Part shown: positions 40,938 to 50,365 of the stretch, piece after piece
Position numbering within the stretch: the first letter of the stretch is position 1
Layout of the letters: every line of letters begins with the position of its first letter
Origin: Acidimicrobiia bacterium
Lineage (GTDB): Bacteria; Actinomycetota; Acidimicrobiia; Acidimicrobiales; Bin134
Assembly: GCA_009842675.1 (NCBI GenBank)
Contig: VYEX01000024.1
Span: 1 to 64,000 of the forward strand
Reading direction: 5' to 3'
DNA: 64,000 nucleotides
Program-made: the position numbers and the translations under genes
Notes under the pieces: model-generated
Database searches by the model: none
What the model was told of the DNA's origin: nothing
Seen by the model: the letters and a program-made list of their open reading frames with translations, nothing else

Positions 40938-43900
40938 ATGAAAAACGCAAGGACATTCGATGGCGCAGTCCCATGGGGCCAAGCGCCCAGCCCCGCGAAC
41001 CGGGGACGGTCTAGGCAGCGGTGGGCGTTGCGAGGCGCCTCAATCCTGGTTGTTTCAGCCCTAATTTGGGTCGCCATGGCCGTTGACGGGGAAAGAGCCG
41101 ATGCTCAGAATTCGGGCGGTAGTGGAGTCGCGCTGGCAGATATACAGCTCCGCGACAAATTGATCGCAGACCAGGAGTCGCTCCTCAACGTCTACCGCTG
41201 CCAATACGACGTCGACACGCACATCGTTCCCGGCGGCTGCACCAGTGGGAAGCCCGCCCAAGATCCGGCCACACCCAACCCATTCTCGGGAACACCTACT
41301 CAGCAGGACATGGAGATTCGGGATCAGTTGATCGTGACCCAAGAAGCGCTTCTCAACGCCTACCGCTGTCTATACAACGTCGACACCCATGTCGTTCCCG
41401 GCGGCTGCGTTGGCACCAAGCCCGCCCAAGACCCGACTGAATCCCAGACCACCCCAACCTCCACATCTACCCCCACCCCCACCCCACAAGTCGATAGCTC
41501 CCATCCGCAAGTCCTGGTCAGCTTTGCGTCGGCGTCCTACACCGCCGAAGAAGGAACCGCCGCGCGGGTCACCGTGCAGCTCGACGCAATCCCCAATCGC
41601 ACGGTGGTCGTCCCGCTCACTGCCGCCTTCCACGGCGGTGCCACTACCGCTGACGCAGGGTTGCTGCCACCCAGCGTCACCTTCGGCCCCAACGAGGCCA
41701 CCAAGACCATTGCCGTCGATATCGCCAGCGACAAACTAAGCGATCCCGGCGAAACCATCACGCTCGCAATCGGCCAGAACCTGCCCACCGGAGTTGCCCA
41801 GGGAAGCCCCAGCCAAACCACCATCAGCATCATCGATTTCGGCGTACCGACTGGCTCCCAGCCGGTCATAGATGTGTACGTGTTCTATTGCGCGGCGGCG
41901 AGCCGGGGCTACAACCAGGCCGACTTGACCTTTGAAACCGACAGGATGAATCAGGTAGTCGGTGGCTTCTACTCGAGGGAATCGTCGGGACTATCCACCG
42001 TGCGGTTTGTACCCGGCGACGTAGTCTCACCCGACATCGATTGGAACAACACTGTGCTGGGCAACGAGAGGGACAAGTTGTCCGACCCGAGTTATGAGGG
42101 CATACGCAGTTGTTTCTCGGAGGCAACGACACCTGGTGATTACCAGCAAGTCCTGATGCTGGTGGACATTGCTCCAAGCTTGTTTGTCGGCGCTTTTGCA
42201 TGGAACGGGGCCGAGTTCCCGAATTGGAACATGGGAAAACCCTTCAATGTCGCCGTGGTACCCACTGTCGAACGGAGCTATGGCAGTTGGCATTCTGTTT
42301 GCGTAGAAGAAATTGTTGGGACTCAAAGAGTACGGGACCTGATGAGCACCCTAACGACAAACGTCCAATATACCCAGTTCAACGCAAGTGAATTACTCGA
42401 ATGCCGCTTCGTGACATATTGGGATCATCTCCACTTGGTCGGTCACGAACTCGGCCACACGGTATATGGGCTCGGCCACCCTCCAGGCTGCTCAATAATG
42501 GGCAAGGGATACACGCCGAGCAGCAAGTGCCCAACGATTTCCTTGGACTTGTCGATGCAGATTTCGAGCATCTTGAACGGTTTCTACATCGATTGCGCAG
42601 ACCGCGAAACTCTGGGCTGGCCCGTCGTGCAAGAAGACTGCTCGTCGCCCCCACCGCCTGTCACGGTCGTCTTCGAATCGAGGTCTTTTGCCGCGGAGGA
42701 GGGTACGACCGCGGAGGTTACAATAAAGCTGGACACTGTCCCCTTCCGCAGCCTCACTATCCCGCTGACCTTCACGTTTCAGGGTGGGGCGACAGCCGCC
42801 GACGTGGGAGCACTCCCAACCAGCGTCACTTTCGGGCCAAACGACACTACCAAGACCATCAAATTCGCTGTCATCGACGACAATGACGATGAAACTGGCG
42901 AGCAGGTTCAAATCTCGTTCGGGTCTCCCCTTCCCGCCGATGTCAGCCTAGGTCCCGCCAACTTGTCTACCGTTCCGGTCAGCTTCACCGACGCCGCCCC
43001 GCCACAAGTACAGGTCAGTTTCGCATCGACCTCCTACACAGCCGAAGAAGGAACCTACGCGGAGATAACTGTGCAACTCGACGTCGTACCCGAGCGCACC
43101 CTGGTGATCCCATTGGGGATGCAGCTACAAAACGGAGCGAGCTTCTCCGATCTGATACGAGACAGATCTCCGAATAGATCCCCAAGGCAGGTGACATTCG
43201 CAGCCCACGAGACGACCGCAACATTGCGATTGCCCATCAGCAGCGACAACCTCACCGAGACTGGCGAGACCATCAGAGTTCAGTTCGGAACTCTTCCCGC
43301 CGGCGTCACGATAGGGAGTCCCAGCCATACCATCATCAATCTCACTGACAGCTCGTTGATACCAGTTCAGGTCAGCTTCGGTTCTGCCTCTTACACCGCC
43401 GCCGAGGGAACGAGAGTGAAGATTGCAGTGCAGTTGGATACCGCACCCTGGCGCAGGCTGACCATCCCGCTGGTCTCAATGGGGCAAAACGGCGCACACG
43501 GGAACGACTATGCGAGTCCGCCGACCAGCATCACCTTCGACCCCTTCGAATTCGAAACCGTCAAAACCTTCGAGGTCAGAATCGTCGACGACGACCACAG
43601 GGATCCCGGCGAATCCATCCGACTTTCATTCGGCAGCACCTTGCCCGACGGCGTCACCCAAGGCACTCCCAGCCATACCACCGTCAACATTGACGACCTT
43701 GACACACCCGCGGTGGAAGTGAATTTCGGGGCGATGACTTACGCCGCAACCGAGGGAACCACCGCTCAGGTCACCGTCCAACTCGACAAGGCCCCGAAAC
43801 GCACAGTGACAGTCCCGCTGACTACTGCCTTCAAGGGCGGGGCCACCGCGGCCGACTTCGGAACCCTCCCAACTAGCGTCACCTTCGCCTCCGATGCCAC

Positions 43901-44435
43901 GTCGGCCACTGTGTCGTTTGCCGTCACCGACGACGGCATAAGTGACCCGAACGAATCCATCCAACTCTCCATAGGAACCACCCTGCCCGCCAAATTCACC
44001 GCCGGAACTACCAACCAAACCACTGTCAGCATCACCGACACAGGTGTGCAGCAACTACAGGTGCGGCTCTTCGCAGATTCAAGCACGGCTGCTGAGGGAA
44101 CGGTCGCTCATGTGGGCGTCGCCTTCAGCGCTGACCCCGATCGAATTCTGGTCATCCCGTTCACGGTCACGTTCCAGGGCGGGGCCACTGAAGACGACAT
44201 AGACGAATTGGCCTTGAATAAGGACCCAGTGACGGGAGTCTTGACCGCCACATTCGCGATCGGCGAACGGAACAAACCGATCACCTTCAGTGTATTGACC
44301 GACAGCCTCAGTGAGTCTGGCGAATCAGTCACCATCTCGATCGGCTCTTCACTTCCCGAAGGAGTCACACTCGGCACGCCCAGCCAATTCACCATTACTC
44401 TCACCGACCCACCCGAGGTTGAATCGGCGAATTAG
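40938..44435 (+). CDS. Large secreted protein: YRC repeats, Calx-beta repeats and an embedded zincin-like domain
   Basis: 1165 aa. The ATG at 40938 (AGAGGG upstream) starts a long basic n-region, a hydrophobic core (SILVVSALIWVAMAV) and a likely cleavage site at ADAQ. Two copies of a ~33-residue motif (68-101 and 125-157: QE.LLN.YRC.Y.VDTH.VPGGC) are joined by Pro/Thr linkers. One Calx-beta-like repeat (~192-305) comes before a ~250-residue domain with HELGHTVYGLGH (H503, E504, H507, H514) and a following CSIM. Five more Calx-beta-like repeats run to the end, each opening '.YTAEEGT...VTVQLD'. No C-terminal anchor. Probably a secreted, calcium-stabilised metallopeptidase or a derivative; the His spacing is one residue longer than in metzincins. 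Confidence 0.82.
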   Translation: MKNARTFDGAVPWGQAPSPANRGRSRQRWALRGASILVVSALIWVAMAVDGERADAQNSGGSGVALADIQLRDKLIADQESLLNVYRCQYDVDTHIVPGGCTSGKPAQDPATPNPFSGTPTQQDMEIRDQLIVTQEALLNAYRCLYNVDTHVVPGGCVGTKPAQDPTESQTTPTSTSTPTPTPQVDSSHPQVLVSFASASYTAEEGTAARVTVQLDAIPNRTVVVPLTAAFHGGATTADAGLLPPSVTFGPNEATKTIAVDIASDKLSDPGETITLAIGQNLPTGVAQGSPSQTTISIIDFGVPTGSQPVIDVYVFYCAAASRGYNQADLTFETDRMNQVVGGFYSRESSGLSTVRFVPGDVVSPDIDWNNTVLGNERDKLSDPSYEGIRSCFSEATTPGDYQQVLMLVDIAPSLFVGAFAWNGAEFPNWNMGKPFNVAVVPTVERSYGSWHSVCVEEIVGTQRVRDLMSTLTTNVQYTQFNASELLECRFVTYWDHLHLVGHELGHTVYGLGHPPGCSIMGKGYTPSSKCPTISLDLSMQISSILNGFYIDCADRETLGWPVVQEDCSSPPPPVTVVFESRSFAAEEGTTAEVTIKLDTVPFRSLTIPLTFTFQGGATAADVGALPTSVTFGPNDTTKTIKFAVIDDNDDETGEQVQISFGSPLPADVSLGPANLSTVPVSFTDAAPPQVQVSFASTSYTAEEGTYAEITVQLDVVPERTLVIPLGMQLQNGASFSDLIRDRSPNRSPRQVTFAAHETTATLRLPISSDNLTETGETIRVQFGTLPAGVTIGSPSHTIINLTDSSLIPVQVSFGSASYTAAEGTRVKIAVQLDTAPWRRLTIPLVSMGQNGAHGNDYASPPTSITFDPFEFETVKTFEVRIVDDDHRDPGESIRLSFGSTLPDGVTQGTPSHTTVNIDDLDTPAVEVNFGAMTYAATEGTTAQVTVQLDKAPKRTVTVPLTTAFKGGATAADFGTLPTSVTFASDATSATVSFAVTDDGISDPNESIQLSIGTTLPAKFTAGTTNQTTVSITDTGVQQLQVRLFADSSTAAEGTVAHVGVAFSADPDRILVIPFTVTFQGGATEDDIDELALNKDPVTGVLTATFAIGERNKPITFSVLTDSLSESGESVTISIGSSLPEGVTLGTPSQFTITLTDPPEVESAN

Positions 44436-44439
44436 CGGT

Positions 44440-45336
44440 TCAGTAGCGAATCAACTGAGCAAGCTCATCGACGTGTTGGCGCCATTCGTCGGGGGAGAGG
44501 GCCAAGGGGACCAGCAGCACGTGCTCGAGGCCGGCGTCGATGTAGGGGGCCAGGGTCTCGGCGACGTGATCGACGTCGCCGATCACCATTTCCCGGTCGC
44601 CGTAGCCGTCGCCCACCACCGACCAGCGGCCGGCAGCATCTAGCGGGTCGCCCAACCGCAGCTCCATGTGGATAGAGATGGTGGTCTCACCAGGCGAGCG
44701 GCCAAGGCGATCCTGCTCAGCCCGCAGCACCTCTAGGCGCTCGGCGAACACCTGGGGTGGGGCCCAGGTGCCCATCCACCCGTCGCAGCGAGCCGCTCGG
44801 CGGAGGGCACCGGGGGACGAGCCGCCGATCCAAATCGGGATCGGCGCGGCGGGCTGGGGGTTGATCCGCACGCCGGTGAAGCTGAAGAACTCACTGCGAA
44901 ACTCCGTGGCCCCCGACCAGGCAGCCCGCCACCCGGCGATGTAATCGTCCAGGCGCTCGGCCCGATGCACCATGGGCACGCCGCAGGCCTCGAACTCCGG
45001 CTCCAGCCATCCGGCACCAACGCCGAGAATGGTGCGGCCCGGGGCCAGCCAGTCGAGGGTGGCCCATTGCTTGGCGAACTGCATGGGGTTCCGATAGGCG
45101 GGAATCAGCACCGAGGTGCCCAATCCCACCCGCTGGGTGTGGGCGGCCACCGCCGACAGCAACGGCACCGGCTCGGGGAAAAAGGACGGCATCCCCTCTA
45201 AGTCCACCGGCACGGCCACGTGGTCGGCGGTCCACACGTCATCGAAGCCCGCGGCCTCGGCCTGCTTGGCAATCTCTACCAGCAGATCAAGCGAGGCAGA
45301 CCGGCCCAGTTGGGGTAGGTGGATGCCCCACTTCAT
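44440..45336 (-). CDS. LLM-class F420-dependent oxidoreductase
   Basis: 298 aa, luciferase-like monooxygenase family. It begins KWGIHLPQLG, then AEAAGFDDVWTADHVAVP, ILGVGAGWLEPEFEACG, PIPIWIGGSSPGALRRAA and a C-terminal HVLLVPLA; these are landmarks of the actinobacterial F420-binding branch. It would catalyse a hydride transfer or oxygenation using F420 or FMN. Substrate unknown. It converges on the secreted-protein gene with 4 nt between stops. Confidence 0.88.
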   Translation of the reverse strand: MKWGIHLPQLGRSASLDLLVEIAKQAEAAGFDDVWTADHVAVPVDLEGMPSFFPEPVPLLSAVAAHTQRVGLGTSVLIPAYRNPMQFAKQWATLDWLAPGRTILGVGAGWLEPEFEACGVPMVHRAERLDDYIAGWRAAWSGATEFRSEFFSFTGVRINPQPAAPIPIWIGGSSPGALRRAARCDGWMGTWAPPQVFAERLEVLRAEQDRLGRSPGETTISIHMELRLGDPLDAAGRWSVVGDGYGDREMVIGDVDHVAETLAPYIDAGLEHVLLVPLALSPDEWRQHVDELAQLIRY

Positions 45337-45387
45337 CGGGCCACCTCCCTGCTGACGAAGCCCACAGCCTTCAACCTACGAACCTTC

Positions 45388-46392
45388 TCAGTACCGATAA
45401 CGGGGCCAGGGTGGGTGAATCGAATACTCCACCACCCCGTAGCCCCGCTCGCCGGTCTCCAGTACCTCAAAGTCGAAGAACGGCTCGTGGCAGTCGAGCC
45501 GCACCTCGGCGTCGTTCTCGTCGCGCATGAGCCCGTTGCGGGTATGGGCGTGCTTGCGGCCGGTGCGCACGGTGAGCACCTCACCATCGGTGGTCTCGAA
45601 AGTCATGTCGAAGGCCATGGCGGTGCGCTGGTCCTCCTCCAGGCGAGGAACGCAAGAGGCCGACTTCAAGGCACGGGTGCCATCAGCGTCGCCGATCCAG
45701 CCCCCCACCGACGGCGTGTCACCGGGCAGCGGCTGAGTCGGACTCATCCACCCAAAGGAGTTCAAGTGCCGGTCGGGAAGCTGCACCGACGGCCAGAAGT
45801 GGCCCCACGACTCAGCCTGGGTGCGGCGGTGGCGCACGTCCCATGGGCCGGGCCGCTCGAACCGGTGGGTCCAGGAGTGGTCCCGATGTGACCAGCTCTG
45901 CACCGCCCGGCGCTCCCCGGCCCGAGGCCCGCCCCGGGTCTCCAACTCGCCCCGGCACACCAGGGCCTGCTCGTAGTGCCCGCCATAGCCCTCATAGGCC
46001 CCCAGCGGGTTCCCGCCGAAGCAGTCGTTGTAGTCGAACACTCCGAAGCGATCCTCAAAGGTCAGATCGAAGCCGAAGCGGGGGGCATCAAGCTGCCAGC
46101 GATAGCGGGCAAACGGCTCCTCCACCGAATACGACACCCGGCCGTCGCCCAGCACCGAGAACTCCAAGTCAGCATCAAGCGGCTGGCGGGAGGCCCATTG
46201 CACCGCCACCCCGTCGATCACGTAGAACGCGCTGGCCCGCACATACCCGTGCGACAGACTGGCGTGGATGTGGTTGATTCCGTACACGTCGGCTTCCCGG
46301 TCGCACACCGAAAACCAGAAGTTGTCGCTCCAAAGGGCGTCGCCGCCCGGCGGCGGCGTATGGAGGTACTCGTCGGAGTTGCTGAGCGGCAT
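45388..46392 (-). CDS. CrtC/AttH-like (DUF7064-type) lipocalin-fold protein
   Basis: 334 aa, rich in Trp, Tyr and His: WSDNFWFSVCDREADVYGINHIHAS at the N-terminus (read as two adjoining pieces, WSDNFWFSVCD and READVYGINHI), SWSHRDHSWTHR in the middle, and GERGYGVVEYSI at the end. This resembles the hydroxyneurosporene synthase/AttH superfamily, two lipocalin-like barrels, whose actinobacterial members are uncharacterised. The frame is open to 46956 across the P450 gene, but the ATG at 46392 gives the natural N-terminus (MPLSNSDEYLHTPP). It is divergent from the third P450 across 99 nt, so the two may share a pathway. Confidence 0.65.
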   Translation of the reverse strand: MPLSNSDEYLHTPPPGGDALWSDNFWFSVCDREADVYGINHIHASLSHGYVRASAFYVIDGVAVQWASRQPLDADLEFSVLGDGRVSYSVEEPFARYRWQLDAPRFGFDLTFEDRFGVFDYNDCFGGNPLGAYEGYGGHYEQALVCRGELETRGGPRAGERRAVQSWSHRDHSWTHRFERPGPWDVRHRRTQAESWGHFWPSVQLPDRHLNSFGWMSPTQPLPGDTPSVGGWIGDADGTRALKSASCVPRLEEDQRTAMAFDMTFETTDGEVLTVRTGRKHAHTRNGLMRDENDAEVRLDCHEPFFDFEVLETGERGYGVVEYSIHPPWPRYRY

Positions 46393-46491
46393 CAGGCAAC
46401 GACAATAGGCTTCGAGCCCTCGGGGTGGGAAGACAGGCCCAAACCAGAATGTTGTCGAATTCTGGGCGACGACCGGATAGAAAGGACCCCG

Positions 46492-47778
46492 ATGACCGAA
46501 CTGCCCGCGATCACCCCCATGCCCACCGTGGCCGACTGTGTGCTCCCCTGGGATGGGCCGGTCAGCGACACTGTGGCGGCCATCGGCGCCGCCCGATCCG
46601 CTTGCGGCGATACTTTCGTGATCGACGGCGGCAACGACCGCTATCTGTTCTTGTTCTCCCCAGCCGGCCTCAGAGACTTCTATGCCGTCCCCGAACAGCA
46701 GGCCAGCAAGGGAATCGCCGACTGGAAGATGCTGGTGCGCAAGTTGCCCGATGAGCTGTTCGACGGACGGCGGACCCTGCCCCACGAGCTGTTCACCCGG
46801 CCCAACGTGGCCGGCTACCTCGAGGCGCTGGAAGAGGCCATCTCGATCCAGCTGGCAGAACTGACTCCGGGCGACGAGATCGACCTGTTCGATTTCACCC
46901 GCCGCCTCGGCCACCGCATGGGCCTGGCCAGCTGGGGCGGGCGCGAAATCCTGCACTCGGACCGCTTCGAGGAGCTGATCGAGGCGCTGGATGTGCTCGA
47001 CGGGTCCGAGGCATTCGTGGCCCCTACCCGGATGCGAGAGGTGGCGCAGGCGGGCAAGGCTGCCGAGCGCGAGGCCATGGCCAAGGTCGAGCAGATCCTG
47101 GCCGACTCCATCGCCTCTCGCCGCGAGCCCCTAGGCGACTTGCTGGACATGATCCTCGAACGGTGGGAGGACACCTCCGGCTCAGAACGGCTGACCGGGG
47201 TGGCCCGGGACGTGATCCTGGTCCACCTCGGATCGATGTCCAACCTGTTTGCCGCGCTCGGTTGGTCGCTGGTCCATCTGGTGCAGCATCCCGATGTGCT
47301 CGCCCGAGTGCGGGCCAGCCACGACGCCGACCACGACTTGGTGTCGCGCTGCGTGCTGGAGTCCACCCGGATCGGCCAAAGGTCCATCATGCTTCGCACG
47401 GTGCTCGAACCCGTGACCATCGACGACGGCTCTCAGACCTACGAGGTTTCCCCCGGGGCCTCGCTGGCCACGTTTCTGCCGCTGACCAATATGCAAGCCG
47501 GGCCGGGTTTGGACCGCTATGACCCCGATCGATGGCGGGGCCCCCGCCTGGTGTCTCCCCCGAGGCTTCCCTCCGAGTTGGTCATCACCTTCGGCGTCGG
47601 CCCCCACGCCTGTCCGGCCCGGCCCTTCTCGGTTACCGCGATGTCCAGGGTGATCGAGCGGCTGTTCGACGCCTTCGATCTCGAGCCCCGATTCGACAAT
47701 CCCAAGCCGCGCCCCGACCAAATCGGCGGTGTGGCCCGGGCCGAGGGATCCTGCCTAGTGGCAGTCCGCGCCCGCTAG
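46492..47778 (+). CDS. Cytochrome P450 (third, unrelated subfamily)
   Basis: 428 aa. The heme loop FGVGPHACPARPFS has its thiolate at C374; ExxR is ESTR. The I-helix region (VILVHLGSMSNLFAALGW) lacks the usual AG-x-x-T acid-alcohol pair, having Ser/Asn instead, which is seen in P450s with peroxygenase-like or isomerase-type chemistry. It is not close to the other two P450s. AAAGGA lies six bases before the ATG; the longer open frame upstream is rejected. The stop interlocks with the purM stop (CTAG). Confidence 0.85.
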   Translation: MTELPAITPMPTVADCVLPWDGPVSDTVAAIGAARSACGDTFVIDGGNDRYLFLFSPAGLRDFYAVPEQQASKGIADWKMLVRKLPDELFDGRRTLPHELFTRPNVAGYLEALEEAISIQLAELTPGDEIDLFDFTRRLGHRMGLASWGGREILHSDRFEELIEALDVLDGSEAFVAPTRMREVAQAGKAAEREAMAKVEQILADSIASRREPLGDLLDMILERWEDTSGSERLTGVARDVILVHLGSMSNLFAALGWSLVHLVQHPDVLARVRASHDADHDLVSRCVLESTRIGQRSIMLRTVLEPVTIDDGSQTYEVSPGASLATFLPLTNMQAGPGLDRYDPDRWRGPRLVSPPRLPSELVITFGVGPHACPARPFSVTAMSRVIERLFDAFDLEPRFDNPKPRPDQIGGVARAEGSCLVAVRAR

Positions 47779-48833
47779 GACAAGTCAGCCAGATCAGGCT
47801 CGCCCACCAGTCGAACCTGGCCGTCGCCCTTTTCAACCTCGCCGACGACGGTGGCCCGATGGCCGCCGGTGCGGAGCAGGTCGATGGCCTTGGTGGCGTC
47901 CTTGTCTCTCACCGCCAGGATCATGCCCAACCCAAGATTGAACACCTTGGCCATCTCCTCGTCGGCCACGTCGCCGATTCGCTGCAACTCGGCGAACACC
48001 GGCGGCTGCTCCCAACCGCTCCGGTCGACCACCGCATCAACCTTGTCGGGAAGCACCCGAGCCAAGTTCCCGCCGATGCCCCCGCCGGTCACATGGGCGA
48101 TGGCCTTGGCGTCCACCTTGGCCAGCATGGCCAGCACCGCCGGGGCGTAGATCACCGACGGCAGCAGAAGCTCATCGGCCACCGAGTGGGAGCTTCCCTC
48201 CCATGCGGGATCGTCCAATCCCCGCTCAGCCACCTCGAAATAGAGCCGACGGGCCAGGGAGTAGCCATTGCTCCGCAGACCGGGCGACGGCAGCCCGATG
48301 AGAGTGTCGCCGGGGCGGACCTCGGTCCCGGTGATCAGCCGCGACCGCTCCACCACCCCCACGGCAAACCCCACGAGCTCGAATTCGTCATCGGGCTCGT
48401 CCACAGGGTGCTCGGCCATCTCTCCGCCGATCAGGGCGCAGCCCGCTTGTCGGCACCCTTCAACCACTCCCACCACCAACTGCTCAATCCGCTCGGGATC
48501 GAGTTTCTGCACCGAGATGTAGTCCAAGAAGAACAGCGGCTCGGCCCCCTGGCACACCAGATCGTCCACGCACATGGCCACCAAGTCGATGCCAATGGTG
48601 TTGAACCGTCCGGCCGCGGCGGCCACAAACGCCTTGGTACCCACTCCGTCGGTGGTCGACACCAGCACCGGTTTCTTGTAGCCGTGGCGGGTGAAGTCGA
48701 ACAGTCCCCCGAACCCGCCGATGTCGCCGATGGCCTCGGGCCGGAACGTTGAGCTCACATGCTCCTTGATGCGCCGTACTGCTTCCTCGCCAGCGGCGAT
48801 GTCCACCCCCGAGGTTTCGTAGGTCTCAACCAT
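47775..48833 (-). CDS. purM: Phosphoribosylformylglycinamidine cyclo-ligase (AIR synthetase)
   Basis: 352 aa. It closes the imidazole ring: FGAM + ATP to AIR, step 5 of purine synthesis. It has LVSTTDGVGTKAFVA, GIDLVAMCVDDLVCQGAEP, CALIGGEMAEHP, GLRSNGYSLAR and HVTGGGIGGNLARVLP, all in the family order, and normal length. It is the last gene of the purL-purF-purM run, 29 nt after purF. The stop overlaps that of the opposing P450. Confidence 0.96.
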   Translation of the reverse strand: MVETYETSGVDIAAGEEAVRRIKEHVSSTFRPEAIGDIGGFGGLFDFTRHGYKKPVLVSTTDGVGTKAFVAAAAGRFNTIGIDLVAMCVDDLVCQGAEPLFFLDYISVQKLDPERIEQLVVGVVEGCRQAGCALIGGEMAEHPVDEPDDEFELVGFAVGVVERSRLITGTEVRPGDTLIGLPSPGLRSNGYSLARRLYFEVAERGLDDPAWEGSSHSVADELLLPSVIYAPAVLAMLAKVDAKAIAHVTGGGIGGNLARVLPDKVDAVVDRSGWEQPPVFAELQRIGDVADEEMAKVFNLGLGMILAVRDKDATKAIDLLRTGGHRATVVGEVEKGDGQVRLVGEPDLADLS

Positions 48834-48862
48834 GGCCCACAGCCTCCAACCGGATCACAGCC

Positions 48863-50365
48863 TCAACCGTTGCCGGTGGCCCAGAGCGATGGAGCCGGCT
48901 CGCCTTCATCGGCGAACTGGGCCGCGCCGCGCCCCAAGGAGATCGAACCCGGCGGTGCCACCGGAACCGCCACCGGGTAGTCACCGGTGAGGCAGGCGTT
49001 GCAGAAGCCAGCTCCCACCGCCCCGGTGGCCTGGGTCAGCCCTTCCAGGTCGATGAACGCCAGCGTGTCGGCCCCCACGTAGTCGCACATCTCGGCCACG
49101 CTGAGGTGGGCGGCCAGCAATTCGGTGCGATCGCCGGTGTCCATGCCGAAATAGCAGGGCCAGCGATAGGGCGGCGAGCTGATGCGGAGGTGAACCTCGG
49201 CGGCACCCGCCTCCCGCAGCATGGCTACCAGGGCCCTGGTGGTGGTACCCCGCACGATGGAGTCGTCCACTACCACCAGGCGGTTGCCCTCGATGCTGTC
49301 CCGCAGGGGGTTGAGCTTCATGCGAACCCCCATCGACCGCATCTGCTGGCTCGGAGCGATGAACGTCCGCCCGATGTAGCGATTCTTCACCAGCCCCTGG
49401 CCGTAAGGGATGCCGCTAGCCCGCGAGAATCCCTCGGCCGCGGGCAGCCCCGATTCGGGCACGCCCATCACCAGGTCGGCCTCCACCGGGGACTGCTCGG
49501 CCAGCAGCTCGCCCATGCGCACTCTGGCGTGGTGCACGCTTTGGCCATAGATCACCGAGTCGGGGCGGGAGAAGTACACGAACTCGAAGAGACAGAGGCG
49601 GGGATCCACCCGATCCTCGGGGAATGGGTGCGCCGACTTCACGCCCTCCCCGTTGATCACCACCATCTCCCCCGGCGCTAGCTCACGCAACAGATGGGCG
49701 CCCACGATGTCGAGCGCAGGAGTCTCCGAGGCCAGCACCCACCCCCGATCCAGCCGGCCCAGGCACAAGGGGCGGAATCCGTTGGGGTCGCGAACGCCTA
49801 TCACCCGCTTCTCGTCGGCCAGCACCAGCGAGAACGCCCCCTCCAGGCGGGGCAAGACCCTCTTCAACGCCTCTTCGAGGACCTTGCCATCGGCTCGGCT
49901 CGACGGTGGCATCTGCCCGATCTCAATGGCCAGCAGCTCGGCGATCAGATCGCTGTCTGAGCCGATCATGCCGGGCAGGATCGACGTCTCCTCCGCGAGC
50001 TGGGCAGTGTTGGTGAGGTTGCCGTTGTGGCCCAGCACAAACTGGTGGTCACCTGCGCTGCGAAAGACGGGCTGGGCGTTGCGCCACGTACTGGAGCCCG
50101 CGGTGGAGTAGCGGGTGTGCCCGATGCCCAGGCAGCCCTCGAGAGTGGCCAGCGTGCGGTCGTCGAACACGGTTGCCACCAGGCCCATGTCCTTGACCAC
50201 GGTGATGTTCTCGCCGTCGCTCACCGCAATGCCGGCCGACTCTTGGCCCCGGTGCTGCAACGCGTAGAGGGCCAGATAGTTCAGATGGGCGACGGGATCA
50301 TGGGGTGCGTAGATGCCAACGACCCCGCAGGCCTCCCGGGGAGAGTCGTCCATGGGATCAGCCAC
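48863..50365 (-). CDS. purF: Amidophosphoribosyltransferase
   Basis: 500 aa. Transfers glutamine nitrogen to PRPP, the first committed step of purine synthesis. The propeptide is short and the mature N-terminal nucleophile is Cys13 ([10 protein letters not shown]). The glutaminase domain continues with [11 protein letters not shown] and GHNGNLTN; the PRTase domain has the PRPP loop [17 protein letters not shown]-terminal cysteines (C...[10 protein letters not shown]) could ligate the [4Fe-4S] cluster of B. subtilis-type enzymes. The GTG at 50365 overlaps purL by 8 nt; the ATG at 50353 is an alternative start. Confidence 0.95.
   Translation of the reverse strand: MADPMDDSPREACGVVGIYAPHDPVAHLNYLALYALQHRGQESAGIAVSDGENITVVKDMGLVATVFDDRTLATLEGCLGIGHTRYSTAGSSTWRNAQPVFRSAGDHQFVLGHNGNLTNTAQLAEETSILPGMIGSDSDLIAELLAIEIGQMPPSSRADGKVLEEALKRVLPRLEGAFSLVLADEKRVIGVRDPNGFRPLCLGRLDRGWVLASETPALDIVGAHLLRELAPGEMVVINGEGVKSAHPFPEDRVDPRLCLFEFVYFSRPDSVIYGQSVHHARVRMGELLAEQSPVEADLVMGVPESGLPAAEGFSRASGIPYGQGLVKNRYIGRTFIAPSQQMRSMGVRMKLNPLRDSIEGNRLVVVDDSIVRGTTTRALVAMLREAGAAEVHLRISSPPYRWPCYFGMDTGDRTELLAAHLSVAEMCDYVGADTLAFIDLEGLTQATGAVGAGFCNACLTGDYPVAVPVAPPGSISLGRGAAQFADEGEPAPSLWATGNG

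Noticed and set aside
42444-42479. Canonical metzincin motif in the secreted protein
   Set aside because: HELGHTVYGLGH has one residue too many between the second and third His, so it is reported as zincin-like only.
46393-46956. N-terminal extension of the CrtC/AttH-like protein across the P450
   Set aside because: Antisense reading of the P450; the ATG at 46392 starts a natural N-terminus.
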